From Methanomassiliicoccales archaeon (GTDB lineage: Archaea; Thermoplasmatota; Thermoplasmata; Methanomassiliicoccales; UBA472), in the NCBI GenBank assembly GCA_013329565.1, contig DUJZ01000080.1, positions 5,570 to 11,075 of the forward strand: 5,506 nt of DNA. Direction: 5' to 3'. A model generated the notes under the pieces. The model was not told where the DNA came from. It searched no databases and was given only the letters and a program-made list of their open reading frames with translations. Made by a program: the position numbers and the translations under genes. Shown here one piece after another: positions 1 through 5,506 of the stretch; within the stretch, counting starts at the first letter, position 1, and every line of letters begins with the position of its first letter.

Positions 1-11
1 CAAGCGTAAGA

Positions 12-20
12 TTTGAAATA
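12..20 (+). promoter_or_regulatory. TATA-like promoter box of ubiX
   Basis: The A/T-rich string TTTGAAATA stands out in G+C-rich surroundings and is centred 28 nt before the GTG start at 44. In archaea transcription normally begins about 25 nt downstream of the TATA box. The transcript would then start at or next to the start codon and be leaderless. This fits the lack of a usable Shine-Dalgarno site: GGGAG lies only one base from the GTG. The call rests on base composition and spacing only. Confidence 0.5.
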
Positions 21-43
21 CGCGTCAATCCTTAATCGGGAGC

Positions 44-589
44 GTGAAGATCGTCGTGGCCATCACCGGAGCGTCGGGCATCATCTACGGGATAAGGTTG
101 CTCGAAGAGCTGGAAGGCGAGAAGGCTCTCATGATCACCGAGACGGCGAAGCGGATATTGGAGGCGGAGACCGCCTATACCGTCGAGCAGGTGACGGAAC
201 TGGCCGATGCCGTTTACCACGAGGACGAGCTTTTCGCCCCGGTCGCTTCAGGCAGCCACCGCTTCGACGCCATGATCATATGCCCCTGTTCCGAATCCAC
301 GCTGGCCAAGATCGCATCCGGCATCGCCGATAACCTGGTCACCAGGGCGGCCGCGGTGTGCATGAAGGAGCGCCGCAAGCTGGTATTGGTCCCGAGAGAA
401 ACCCCGCAGAGCCCCATAATGCTCCGGAACTCGCTGCGCCTGGCGGAGGACGGAGCGGTCATACTGCCCGCGAGTCCCGGATTCTACCCCAAACCGCAGA
501 CGGTGGAGGACCTGGTGAACTTCCTGGTCGGGAAGATACTGGACCAGCTGGGGCAGCCGCACGAGCTTTTCAAGCGCTGGGGCGACTGA
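44..589 (+). CDS. ubiX: UbiX-family flavin prenyltransferase
   Basis: This 181-residue protein has the normal length of the UbiX/Pad1 family. These enzymes attach a dimethylallyl group to FMN to make prenylated FMN, the cofactor of UbiD-type decarboxylases. The flavin-binding GASG is at residues 9-12, PCS at 81-83, Arg101 and KERRK at 108-112, VPRE at 117-119 (Arg118, Glu119), and PGFY at 145-148. Where the family commonly has Arg before the C-terminal (V/I)LD, this protein has Lys164, a conservative change in the phosphate-binding region. The GTG start is the only candidate: the in-frame stop at 14-16 is followed by no ATG or TTG. No ubiD is in the window. In many archaea the partner is anhydromevalonate phosphate decarboxylase of the mevalonate route, but quinone or aromatic-acid UbiD partners are possible. 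The stop abuts the convergent leuS stop. Family assignment is firm; the pathway is inferred. Confidence 0.95.
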   Translation: MKIVVAITGASGIIYGIRLLEELEGEKALMITETAKRILEAETAYTVEQVTELADAVYHEDELFAPVASGSHRFDAMIICPCSESTLAKIASGIADNLVTRAAAVCMKERRKLVLVPRETPQSPIMLRNSLRLAEDGAVILPASPGFYPKPQTVEDLVNFLVGKILDQLGQPHELFKRWGD

Positions 590-3466
590 TCACTCCACCA
601 GTATCGCCGGGCGCCAGGGAGCCGCCTGCCGGGCCTTGTTCTGCGGGTCCGCGACGCCAGGCTCTCCGGCCTCGTGCACCTCTATCACACAGCCATACTC
701 CTTCTCCAGGAATTCCCGGCTGGCCGCAAGGAACGATAGCTCATCGAACCTCTGCGCCAGCTTCTTGACCTCGGCAGGGGATCTCTTCAGGAGGTCCTCG
801 GCCGTTTTCCGAGCGAAGTCGGAGGCCTCCTTGCCTCGAGCGCGCACGAGGTCATTGGCCATGGCCGCCTTGGTCAGCGTGGGCACCTTGAGGTCCCCCT
901 TCTCGTGCAGTTCCACGGCCATGGAGACGACCTCACGCTTCCAGGGGGCGGTGGCGAACAAGGTGATCTTCGCCGGCCTGATCCCGGTGACCTTGAGGAT
1001 CTCGTTGGCGTCGTCCATCAGGCTCCGCAGGTAATCCTCGGCCCTTTCCTTGGAAACATCGATCTCTCCTTCATTGATCCCGGGAAGCAACCTCGCGGAA
1101 AGAAGGTCCTTGTGCCCTGACGCTTCCCACAGCTCTTCGGCGGTGTGCGGGGTGATGGGCGTCATGAGCGGCAGAAGAATATCCAGGACGCGCCTGATGG
1201 TGGGGGCGTGGCTCCCTCCCCTCCTCTGGTACCACCGCAGGTCGTTGAAGGCCTCGAAATAGACCTCGTTGGCCATGGAACGCAGGTCGTACGTCCGCAT
1301 CATCTCCTTCACGCGTAGGACGCGGGAGGCCATGCGCGAGATCATCCAGCCGTCGACGTCGCTCTCCTGACCGTTCAGCGACATGAGGTCCAGGAGCGTC
1401 CGCTCCATCTTCTCGGTGCGGGCGGTGTATCCTTCCACGGCCTCATTGTCCCAGTCCACGTCCGCGTGTGGCGAGGCGATGTGGGCGTAGTAAAGACGTA
1501 ACGCATCCACCCCATACTCCTCGGCCGCCCCCGGGATCGGCTGGGCGCCGCCCTTGGACTTGGATATCTTTCCTCCTTTCCCCATCACCCACCAGTTGAC
1601 GAATATTCCGCGGGGCCACATCTCCTTCGGTAGCAGGGCCACGTGGTTCATCAGGAAGGCCGGGAAGTGCACGGTCAGGTGCTCCTTTCCGCCCAGATTG
1701 AGGTCCAGGGGGTACCAGTAGTGCACATCGGCTCGTATCTTCTTGAGCAGTTCTTGGTCGATGCCAGTGGAAGCGGCGACCTTGTCGGCGTCGCCCCTGT
1801 CCAGGATCACCAGGTCAAAGAACGCCTCGGTCATCTGTTCGGCCTTTATGGAGCCGTCGTTGGCGAACTTCGAGATGGTGTAGTATATCGGATACAGCGT
1901 GGAATCGGAGATGGCCTCGATTATCCACTTCTCGTCGAAGGGGAACCTGGTTCCGATCCAGTTGCCCTGACGAACGCAGGCGCGCTCCCGGAACCAATCT
2001 AGAACGCCGTGGATGTTCTGGTAGTATTCCGCCGGGAATATCTCCATGTTCTTGGCCTGCTCCTTGGAGGCGGCGGTCACTTCGGCGTTGGCATAATCGA
2101 TGAACCACTGGTCATTCACTTTTTTAATGACGACCCGTTCTCCGCAGCGGCAGGTGACCGTTTCCGAAAGGTCGTACATCAACGCGGCCTCTCCGGAAGC
2201 CAGCATGGTCTGCTTCATGCGCTCCTTGGCCTCCATGACCGGAAGTCCGGCGTACTCGCCGGCGGTGGCGTTCATCTTGCCGGTGTGGAAGCCGTCCTTG
2301 TACACCAGCTTCTTGGCGTCCTCCAGCTTTGGATCGCCAGGGGCGGTGATGCCCATTTTCGCCGTTACCTCGACCGCGGGGAGGTCGGACCAGCCCTTCA
2401 TCTCGATGATGGCGATGGGCCTGATCGCCTTGACCGCGGTCTTATCTAGACCGTAAAGGTCCAGGGTGAGGTCGTCCTCCTGCACTGCTCTGAGAGAGAT
2501 CCAATCGTCCGGGGAGTCCGAAGGCACCGATGTGACAAGTCCAGTTCCGACGCCAGGGTCCACGAAGTCCGCCGGAAGCGTAAGGATCTCCCGGTGCACC
2601 ATGGGCGCCAGGCACTTGAGGCCGATCAGATCGGATCCTTTCACAGCCGATAACTTCTCCACGTCGTCCATCTGATAGGTGAGCTTGAAATGGGCGTCCT
2701 CGCTGACCACCCATACTTCCTTACCGACACGGACCTTGACGTAATCAGCGGTCGGGTTCACCCAGAAGTTGGTCTGCCCGAACACCGTCTCCGGACGTAG
2801 GGTGGCGGCCACCAGGTACATGTCGCCGCACTTGAACTTGAGAAGCGTGTATTCGACCGTTTCCGCGGAACCGCCGCATTGGATATCTGTTTCGGACGCA
2901 TCGATCGCCACCGGACCGTGGGTGACGCAAGCGGGGGCGTAATAAGGCTTCTGGATCAGCAGTCCCTTCTCCATCAGCTTGCGGAACTGCCACTGGATGA
3001 ACTTCTGATAATCCGGTTTCACCGTGGAGGTGAATCGCCTCCAGTCGCACATGAAGCCGAAGCGCTTCCAGTACTGGTTCACGTAGACCTCGTTGAAGAA
3101 CTCGACGACCTTCACGGGATCCTTCAGCGAGTCAAGCACGTCGACGGGGCAGGTGTTGCCGCAAAGGTAGTCGATGGTCGTCTGGTCCCGGCGGGCGATG
3201 CGCGCGGCCAGGCTGATCGCCCCGTTCCCTGTGGCGTGGGTGCCTACCGGGAACATGACGTTATAGCCTTCCAGCCGCTTGAATCGAGCTATGGCGTCAA
3301 CGTAAGTGAAGCCGCGCATGTGCCCGACGTGAAGATATCCGGTGACCCCAGGGTAGGCGAAGATCAACATGAACTTGGGCCGGCCGTCGTTCTCGACCTC
3401 GTTTATGCGCGCGGCGTACCAACGTTCCTGCCACTTCGCCTCTATCTCGCTGGACCTTAAGGACAT
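590..3466 (-). CDS. leuS: Leucyl-tRNA synthetase, archaeal/eukaryal type
   Basis: This cytoplasmic class I synthetase charges tRNA-Leu with leucine. With the chosen start it has 958 residues, typical of archaeal LeuRS. The HIGH motif is HVGH at 46-49 and the KMSKS motif is KISKS at 633-637. The CP1 editing domain lies between them, with the Thr-rich TLRPET signature near 222-227 and GVGTGLVTSVP near 305-315, followed by the Asp-rich DSPDDW that holds the editing aspartate. CRCG near 440-443 is a small metal-site remnant. The C-terminal end, RPAILVE, matches the archaeal pattern of a tail contacting the tRNA long arm. I start at the ATG at 3466 rather than the GTG at 3475. AGGTG lies 6 nt before that ATG, and the GTG is itself part of it. 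A TATA-like box is also centred 28 nt upstream of the ATG. All catalytic motifs are present and there is no sign of frameshift. Confidence 0.97.
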   Translation of the reverse strand: MSLRSSEIEAKWQERWYAARINEVENDGRPKFMLIFAYPGVTGYLHVGHMRGFTYVDAIARFKRLEGYNVMFPVGTHATGNGAISLAARIARRDQTTIDYLCGNTCPVDVLDSLKDPVKVVEFFNEVYVNQYWKRFGFMCDWRRFTSTVKPDYQKFIQWQFRKLMEKGLLIQKPYYAPACVTHGPVAIDASETDIQCGGSAETVEYTLLKFKCGDMYLVAATLRPETVFGQTNFWVNPTADYVKVRVGKEVWVVSEDAHFKLTYQMDDVEKLSAVKGSDLIGLKCLAPMVHREILTLPADFVDPGVGTGLVTSVPSDSPDDWISLRAVQEDDLTLDLYGLDKTAVKAIRPIAIIEMKGWSDLPAVEVTAKMGITAPGDPKLEDAKKLVYKDGFHTGKMNATAGEYAGLPVMEAKERMKQTMLASGEAALMYDLSETVTCRCGERVVIKKVNDQWFIDYANAEVTAASKEQAKNMEIFPAEYYQNIHGVLDWFRERACVRQGNWIGTRFPFDEKWIIEAISDSTLYPIYYTISKFANDGSIKAEQMTEAFFDLVILDRGDADKVAASTGIDQELLKKIRADVHYWYPLDLNLGGKEHLTVHFPAFLMNHVALLPKEMWPRGIFVNWWVMGKGGKISKSKGGAQPIPGAAEEYGVDALRLYYAHIASPHADVDWDNEAVEGYTARTEKMERTLLDLMSLNGQESDVDGWMISRMASRVLRVKEMMRTYDLRSMANEVYFEAFNDLRWYQRRGGSHAPTIRRVLDILLPLMTPITPHTAEELWEASGHKDLLSARLLPGINEGEIDVSKERAEDYLRSLMDDANEILKVTGIRPAKITLFATAPWKREVVSMAVELHEKGDLKVPTLTKAAMANDLVRARGKEASDFARKTAEDLLKRSPAEVKKLAQRFDELSFLAASREFLEKEYGCVIEVHEAGEPGVADPQNKARQAAPWRPAILVE

Positions 3467-3490
3467 CTGTCGCACCTGACTTTTTGGCTG

Positions 3491-3498
3491 ATTAATAA
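3491..3498 (-). promoter_or_regulatory. Probable TATA-like box of leuS
   Basis: On the minus strand this reads TTATTAAT, centred about 28 nt before the leuS ATG at 3466, the same distance as at ubiX. Initiation from it would give a leaderless or near-leaderless mRNA. A second A/T-rich box, CTTTAACTAA (3503-3512), would instead give a leader of about 15 nt containing the AGGTG ribosome-binding site. I cannot decide between them from sequence alone, and both could be used. Confidence 0.45.
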
Positions 3499-3534
3499 GG
3501 GCTTAGTTAAAGGTTGTTGAAAAGATGGAAATTG

Positions 3535-3561
3535 TCCTAGAACGGTTCTGGCGATCTAGGA
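3535..3561. repeat. Nested inverted repeat upstream of leuS
   Basis: A perfect 7-bp inverted repeat, TCCTAGA (3535-3541) and TCTAGGA (3555-3561), is separated by 13 nt. A second perfect repeat, AGAAC-G-GTTCT (3539-3549), overlaps its left arm, so the two pairings exclude each other. On the minus strand it follows the stop of the small Gly-rich ORF and precedes T-rich stretches (ATTTCC, CATCTTTTC at 3521-3533). It could therefore be part of a transcription end for the upstream genes. It also lies about 70-95 nt before the leuS start, where a regulator could bind. The repeats are seen; their function is open. Confidence 0.45.
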
Positions 3562-3568
3562 TCCCCCC

Positions 3569-3679
3569 CTAGCCGCCCCCGCCGCCGGAGCGACCTTCCC
3601 CGAAACCGCCGCCCCCGCGTCCGAAGGTGATCGCGACGATAGCGGCAATAAGCCCCTTGCTGAGGCGAAGCTCGGCCAT
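3569..3679 (-). CDS. Possible 36-residue glycine-rich small protein
   Basis: An ATG-started ORF of 36 codons lies 42 nt after the stop of the zinc-ribbon gene on the same strand. The N-terminal part, MAELRLSKGLIAAIVAITF, has a basic stretch followed by a short hydrophobic run of about ten residues, too short for a normal membrane helix. The rest, GRGGGGFGEGRSGGGGG, is almost entirely Gly with Arg and Phe. Third codon positions are mostly G or C, as in the neighbours. A TATA-like box lies about 28 nt before the ATG, with no Shine-Dalgarno site, which would suit a leaderless gene. The tail resembles the C-terminus of TPM-domain (UPF0603/YgcG/YdjH-like) membrane proteins. An in-frame TGA 27 nt before the ATG (3707-3709) rules out a longer intact version. 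It may be a real small protein, a remnant of a larger gene, or chance in G+C-rich DNA. Confidence 0.4.
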   Translation of the reverse strand: MAELRLSKGLIAAIVAITFGRGGGGFGEGRSGGGGG

Positions 3680-3682
3680 GCC

Positions 3683-3695
3683 CGGATAATATCCG
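3683..3695. promoter_or_regulatory. Perfect 13-bp palindrome, possible operator
   Basis: CGGATA and TATCCG flank a single central base and are exact reverse complements. The site begins 4 nt before the ATG of the small Gly-rich ORF and lies between that ATG and the TATA-like box at 3703-3710. It therefore covers the predicted transcription start. A dimeric repressor bound there would block initiation. With such a small loop it is better read as DNA-level symmetry than as an RNA hairpin. No second copy was noticed in the window. Confidence 0.35.
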
Positions 3696-3702
3696 TAAAC
3701 TG

Positions 3703-3710
3703 TTATTCAA
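3703..3710 (-). promoter_or_regulatory. TATA-like box before the small Gly-rich ORF
   Basis: The minus strand reads TTGAATAA, centred about 28 nt before the ATG at 3679. It resembles the ubiX box (TTTGAAATA) in both sequence and spacing. It falls in the gap after the zinc-ribbon gene, so the small ORF could be transcribed on its own as a leaderless message. Confidence 0.35.
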
Positions 3711-3721
3711 CCTTTGTATGC

Positions 3722-4309
3722 TCAGAGGCCGGGAGCCAGTCCTGACGTTCCGCGCACGAACGGCAGATATACCAAACGGGCGTCGTGCACCTGCAATCCA
3801 TAGTCGAGGTATTGGAGCACGCCGGGGCGCTCCGCCTCCATGGTCACGATGACGAAGTCCGCCATCTGCATCGCTTCCTCCTTGGACACGGAGGTCGCGC
3901 CCCTTTCCACGTTGTTGAAGTCAGGGCGAAGCGAGTACATGGGCTGATTCTCCGTGAACTCCATGGACCAGTGCTTGAACTCGTTGACGTCCGTCTCCCA
4001 GGCCGGTACGTAGATGAACAGGTTGCCTCCCTTGGCATCTCCCTTGATCATCCGCCCCAGCTTGTGGAAGTTGCCGCCAGACACCTTGGACCGGTTGATC
4101 GAGATCGTCGAGAACAACCTCCAGAAGGGCATGTAGACGCGGTCCGGCGGAGCGTTGATGTTGAACTCGCCGATGTCGAAGTCAATGACGTTCGGCCCGC
4201 CGTTGCGTATGTGCATGGTGCGGCAGTGACCGCAGTAGAACGCCCGGTCCTTGACCTTGGAGTAGATAGGCTGCTGGCATCGGGGACATTTGATCTGTAC
4301 GACCTTCAT
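3722..4309 (-). CDS. Soluble zinc-ribbon protein with repeated YxPFW-like motifs, function unknown
   Basis: I do not recognise a named function for this 195-residue protein. The N-terminus carries a zinc ribbon, CPRC at 8-11 and CGHC at 26-29, with 14 residues between the pairs, exactly as in the upstream gene product. The body contains three similar aromatic-proline motifs: VYMPFW (58-63), IYVPAW (99-104) and VYLPFV (180-185). There is no signal peptide and no membrane helix, and the protein ends ten residues after the third motif. The ATG overlaps the stop of the upstream gene as ATGA, and a GGAGG site lies 9 nt before it, indicating translational coupling. It is probably a soluble paralogue or partner of the membrane-anchored zinc-ribbon neighbour, sharing its motifs but lacking its C-terminal helices. 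Nucleic-acid binding through the ribbon is possible but not shown. Confidence 0.88.
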   Translation of the reverse strand: MKVVQIKCPRCQQPIYSKVKDRAFYCGHCRTMHIRNGGPNVIDFDIGEFNINAPPDRVYMPFWRLFSTISINRSKVSGGNFHKLGRMIKGDAKGGNLFIYVPAWETDVNEFKHWSMEFTENQPMYSLRPDFNNVERGATSVSKEEAMQMADFVIVTMEAERPGVLQYLDYGLQVHDARLVYLPFVRGTSGLAPGL

Positions 4310-5310
4310 GTCCGGAACCCTCCCAGGTTGAACTTCAGCCCTTTCTGGAGCTCCTTGGCCAGGTTTGAAGAGCGTTTGTCATCGAAGTCCCCCTCGATCA
4401 TCTCCGAGCCGTGCCGGAAGAAGCGGTAGGTGAAACCGAGTATCACCGCTCCGATCACCAGGCCGATGATGGCCACGGCGCCCTCGCCGGTGCCGATCCC
4501 TATCGCCAAGGACCCGGCGGCGATGAGGCCGCTGACGGACGTACCGCCGGTCATGGCCAAACTTTGATACAGAGCGTCGCCCGGAGCCCGCCCGGAAAGG
4601 ACCTGTCCGGTCACGCCGTCCACGGTGGCCATGTACATCCTCTCCCCGTACGAATAGCGGACCACCCACACGGGATAGAATATCTGATTGATGTGCTTCG
4701 GGATTGCCGTCACCTTCTCGAAGGTTATGTGCGGCACGTTGGCGTCGCTCCTGGCGTCGCTCAGCGCGTTCTGCTTGGACATCTCCACCATGTCGTCCTT
4801 GCTGGTGGTCGATTCGAACGTGGGGATGCTCTCGAAGTCGGCGAAGGACGCCTCCCCCACCATGTTCCTCAGGTATTTTATTCCCAGATCGCCAGGGTCG
4901 CAGGCGATGTTGGTGTACCGGTAATCGTGAAGTACCATCTCCTCCTTCGGTATTCGCTCGGTGCGAGTGTTGCCGTTACGGTCGGTGTGACGCCTCTCCT
5001 CGTAACCGCATATCCAGCCTGCGACGCGAGTGGTGGTGCTCCAGAACGGCAGGTAGATCGGATAGCACTCCAGCAGCTTCCCTTTCGTCCTCAGGTCCCG
5101 GGCCTTGAGGCCCTTTCGCCACCACTCCTCGGTGGCCCTTAGGACGGCGTCCCTGCCCTGGACGTTGCGGAAGGCCACCGTCATCACCCCGGCGTCACCC
5201 TCCGCCCAGAGCAGAGAACCGCAGTAGTTGCAACTGAGCACGTTCTCCCCCTCGCTGATCTGGATGGCGCCTCCGCAGGCGGGGCAGTTGAGGCCGACGC
5301 TGATGGACAT
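4306..5310 (-). CDS. Membrane-anchored zinc-ribbon protein, YdjG-like, function unknown
   Basis: This is a 334-residue protein. CPAC (9-12) and CNYC (27-30) form an N-terminal zinc ribbon. A middle region has WW at 63-64, YPIYLPFW (83-90) and a charged loop rich in Arg and Thr (about 105-121). FYPVW (211-215) is followed by a strand pattern ending in MATVDGVTGQVLSG (227-240). Two hydrophobic segments, about 252-272 and 276-297, are followed by a charged 36-residue tail. The combination of ribbon, PVW with a following DGxTG strand, and C-terminal helices resembles bacterial TFIIB-type zinc-ribbon proteins such as B. subtilis YdjG; this is recalled, not searched. I start at the ATG at 5310, which has AGGAGG 8 nt upstream. 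The GTG at 5316 would be only 2 nt from that site. It is cotranscribed with both neighbours. Membrane location is well supported; function is unknown. Confidence 0.9.
   Translation of the reverse strand: MSISVGLNCPACGGAIQISEGENVLSCNYCGSLLWAEGDAGVMTVAFRNVQGRDAVLRATEEWWRKGLKARDLRTKGKLLECYPIYLPFWSTTTRVAGWICGYEERRHTDRNGNTRTERIPKEEMVLHDYRYTNIACDPGDLGIKYLRNMVGEASFADFESIPTFESTTSKDDMVEMSKQNALSDARSDANVPHITFEKVTAIPKHINQIFYPVWVVRYSYGERMYMATVDGVTGQVLSGRAPGDALYQSLAMTGGTSVSGLIAAGSLAIGIGTGEGAVAIIGLVIGAVILGFTYRFFRHGSEMIEGDFDDKRSSNLAKELQKGLKFNLGGFRT
4319..4323 (-). promoter_or_regulatory. Ribosome-binding site of the 195-residue zinc-ribbon gene
   Basis: GGAGG on the minus strand lies 9 nt before the ATG at 4309, inside the last codons of the upstream gene. 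With the ATGA stop-start overlap it fixes this start and indicates translational coupling. Confidence 0.7.
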
Positions 5311-5312
5311 GG

Positions 5313-5506
5313 TCACATCCTCCTGGCCACGTAGTTGGACGCGGCGAACACTCCGACCACGGTCACGGCCATAAGGCCGACCGCGATGAGCGGCGATATT
5401 ATGGCCAGCAGCCCTTCGGCCAGGAATGCCACGAAACCCAGCCCGGCCACGGCCATGTACGCCCCGGAGCTGCGCGGCGGGAACTCCCCGGAGAACACTT
5501 CCCCGG
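5313..5506 (-). CDS. C-terminal part of a two-helix membrane protein (5' end outside window)
   Basis: The frame is open to the window edge, giving 63 visible residues, so I treat it as the end of a longer gene. A GTG at 5498 could be a start but has no properly spaced Shine-Dalgarno site, and the ATG at 5456 has none either. The visible part begins with a short hydrophilic stretch, GEVFSGEFPPRSSG. Two hydrophobic segments follow (about 15-36 and 39-56) around a Ser-Pro turn, and the protein ends in ARRM, suggesting a cytoplasmic C-terminus. Its stop lies 2 nt before the ATG of the next gene, and its last codons contain that gene's ribosome-binding site, so the two are in one operon. The missing N-terminus may hold a soluble domain. 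I cannot name the family. Confidence 0.75.
   Translation of the reverse strand, partial: GEVFSGEFPPRSSGAYMAVAGLGFVAFLAEGLLAIISPLIAVGLMAVTVVGVFAASNYVARRM
5319..5324 (-). promoter_or_regulatory. Ribosome-binding site deciding the start at 5310
   Basis: AGGAGG on the minus strand lies 8 nt before the ATG at 5310 and only 2 nt before the alternative GTG at 5316. It therefore supports the ATG and shortens the protein by two residues. It sits in the last two Arg codons of the upstream membrane gene. Confidence 0.75.

Noticed and set aside
2879..3460. Long plus-strand open frame of 193 codons opposite leuS
   Set aside because: It lies wholly antisense to the catalytic and N-terminal region of leuS, has no recognisable domain, and is explained by the strong G/C bias at third positions of the real gene.
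3467..3475. GTG start of leuS three codons upstream of the ATG
   Set aside because: This GTG is part of the AGGTG that serves as ribosome-binding site for the ATG at 3466, and the TATA-like spacing also fits the ATG.
3563..3569. Run of seven C (G on the minus strand) at the stop of the small ORF, as a possible frameshift or error site
   Set aside because: The run begins at the last stop-codon base, so it cannot alter the ORF itself. Reading through the TAG meets another in-frame TAG within about ten codons, so no hidden extension is gained.
3785..4429. Plus-strand open frame of 214 codons opposite the 195-residue zinc-ribbon gene
   Set aside because: It is antisense to both zinc-ribbon genes, rich in His, Val and Arg as expected for a complementary frame, and has no motif or start signal.
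4411..5142. Plus-strand open frame of 243 codons opposite the zinc-ribbon membrane gene
   Set aside because: It is His- and Gly-rich low-complexity sequence antisense to a gene with a zinc ribbon, membrane helices and a good ribosome-binding site. It is a shadow frame.
5311..5316. GTG start of the zinc-ribbon membrane gene overlapping the previous stop
   Set aside because: It lies only 2 nt from AGGAGG, too close to be used, while the ATG at 5310 has the ideal 8-nt spacing.
1..5506. tRNA or rRNA genes, CRISPR array, insertion sequence or attachment site
   Set aside because: I saw no tRNA-like T-loop and CCA-side pattern, no regularly spaced repeats, no transposase or integrase frame, and no long direct repeats.

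Overview
The window looks like archaeal chromosome, G+C-rich with a strong preference for G or C at third codon positions. The leucyl-tRNA synthetase is of the archaeal/eukaryal type. A/T-rich TATA-like boxes lie about 28 nt before three start codons, and zinc-ribbon membrane-associated proteins are present. I lean towards a G+C-rich euryarchaeon of the Thermoplasmata/Methanomassiliicoccales kind. That placement is an inference, because no marker in the window fixes the taxonomy.

Layout: (1) Positions 44-589, plus strand, hold ubiX, a flavin prenyltransferase with its own TATA-like box and probably a leaderless transcript. (2) Positions 590-3466, minus strand, hold leuS, the cytoplasmic leucyl-tRNA synthetase. 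It converges on ubiX with no intergenic base: the two stop codons together form the palindrome TGATCA. (3) Positions 3467-3721 are a regulatory stretch. It contains the probable leuS promoter, a nested inverted repeat (3535-3561), a 36-residue glycine-rich ORF (3569-3679), a perfect 13-bp palindrome (3683-3695) and a TATA-like box. (4) Positions 3722-5506, minus strand, form a tight operon of three genes: the end of a two-helix membrane protein that enters from outside the window, a 334-residue zinc-ribbon protein with C-terminal membrane helices, and a 195-residue soluble zinc-ribbon protein. The genes overlap or nearly touch and the internal ones have good Shine-Dalgarno sites.

The housekeeping half (ubiX, leuS) is conventional. 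UbiX makes prenylated FMN for UbiD-type decarboxylases; in many archaea one of these belongs to the mevalonate pathway, but no ubiD is visible here. The uncharacterised half is more interesting. The two zinc-ribbon proteins share identical cysteine spacing and recurring Tyr-x-Pro-Phe-Trp-like motifs. The larger one resembles, from memory, bacterial YdjG-type proteins, which occur beside a TPM-domain protein with a Gly-rich tail (YdjH), an SPFH protein (YdjI) and a PspA homologue. The tiny Gly-rich ORF just downstream looks like the tail of such a TPM protein. A small archaeal membrane-associated module is therefore possible, but this is a hypothesis resting on motif resemblance.
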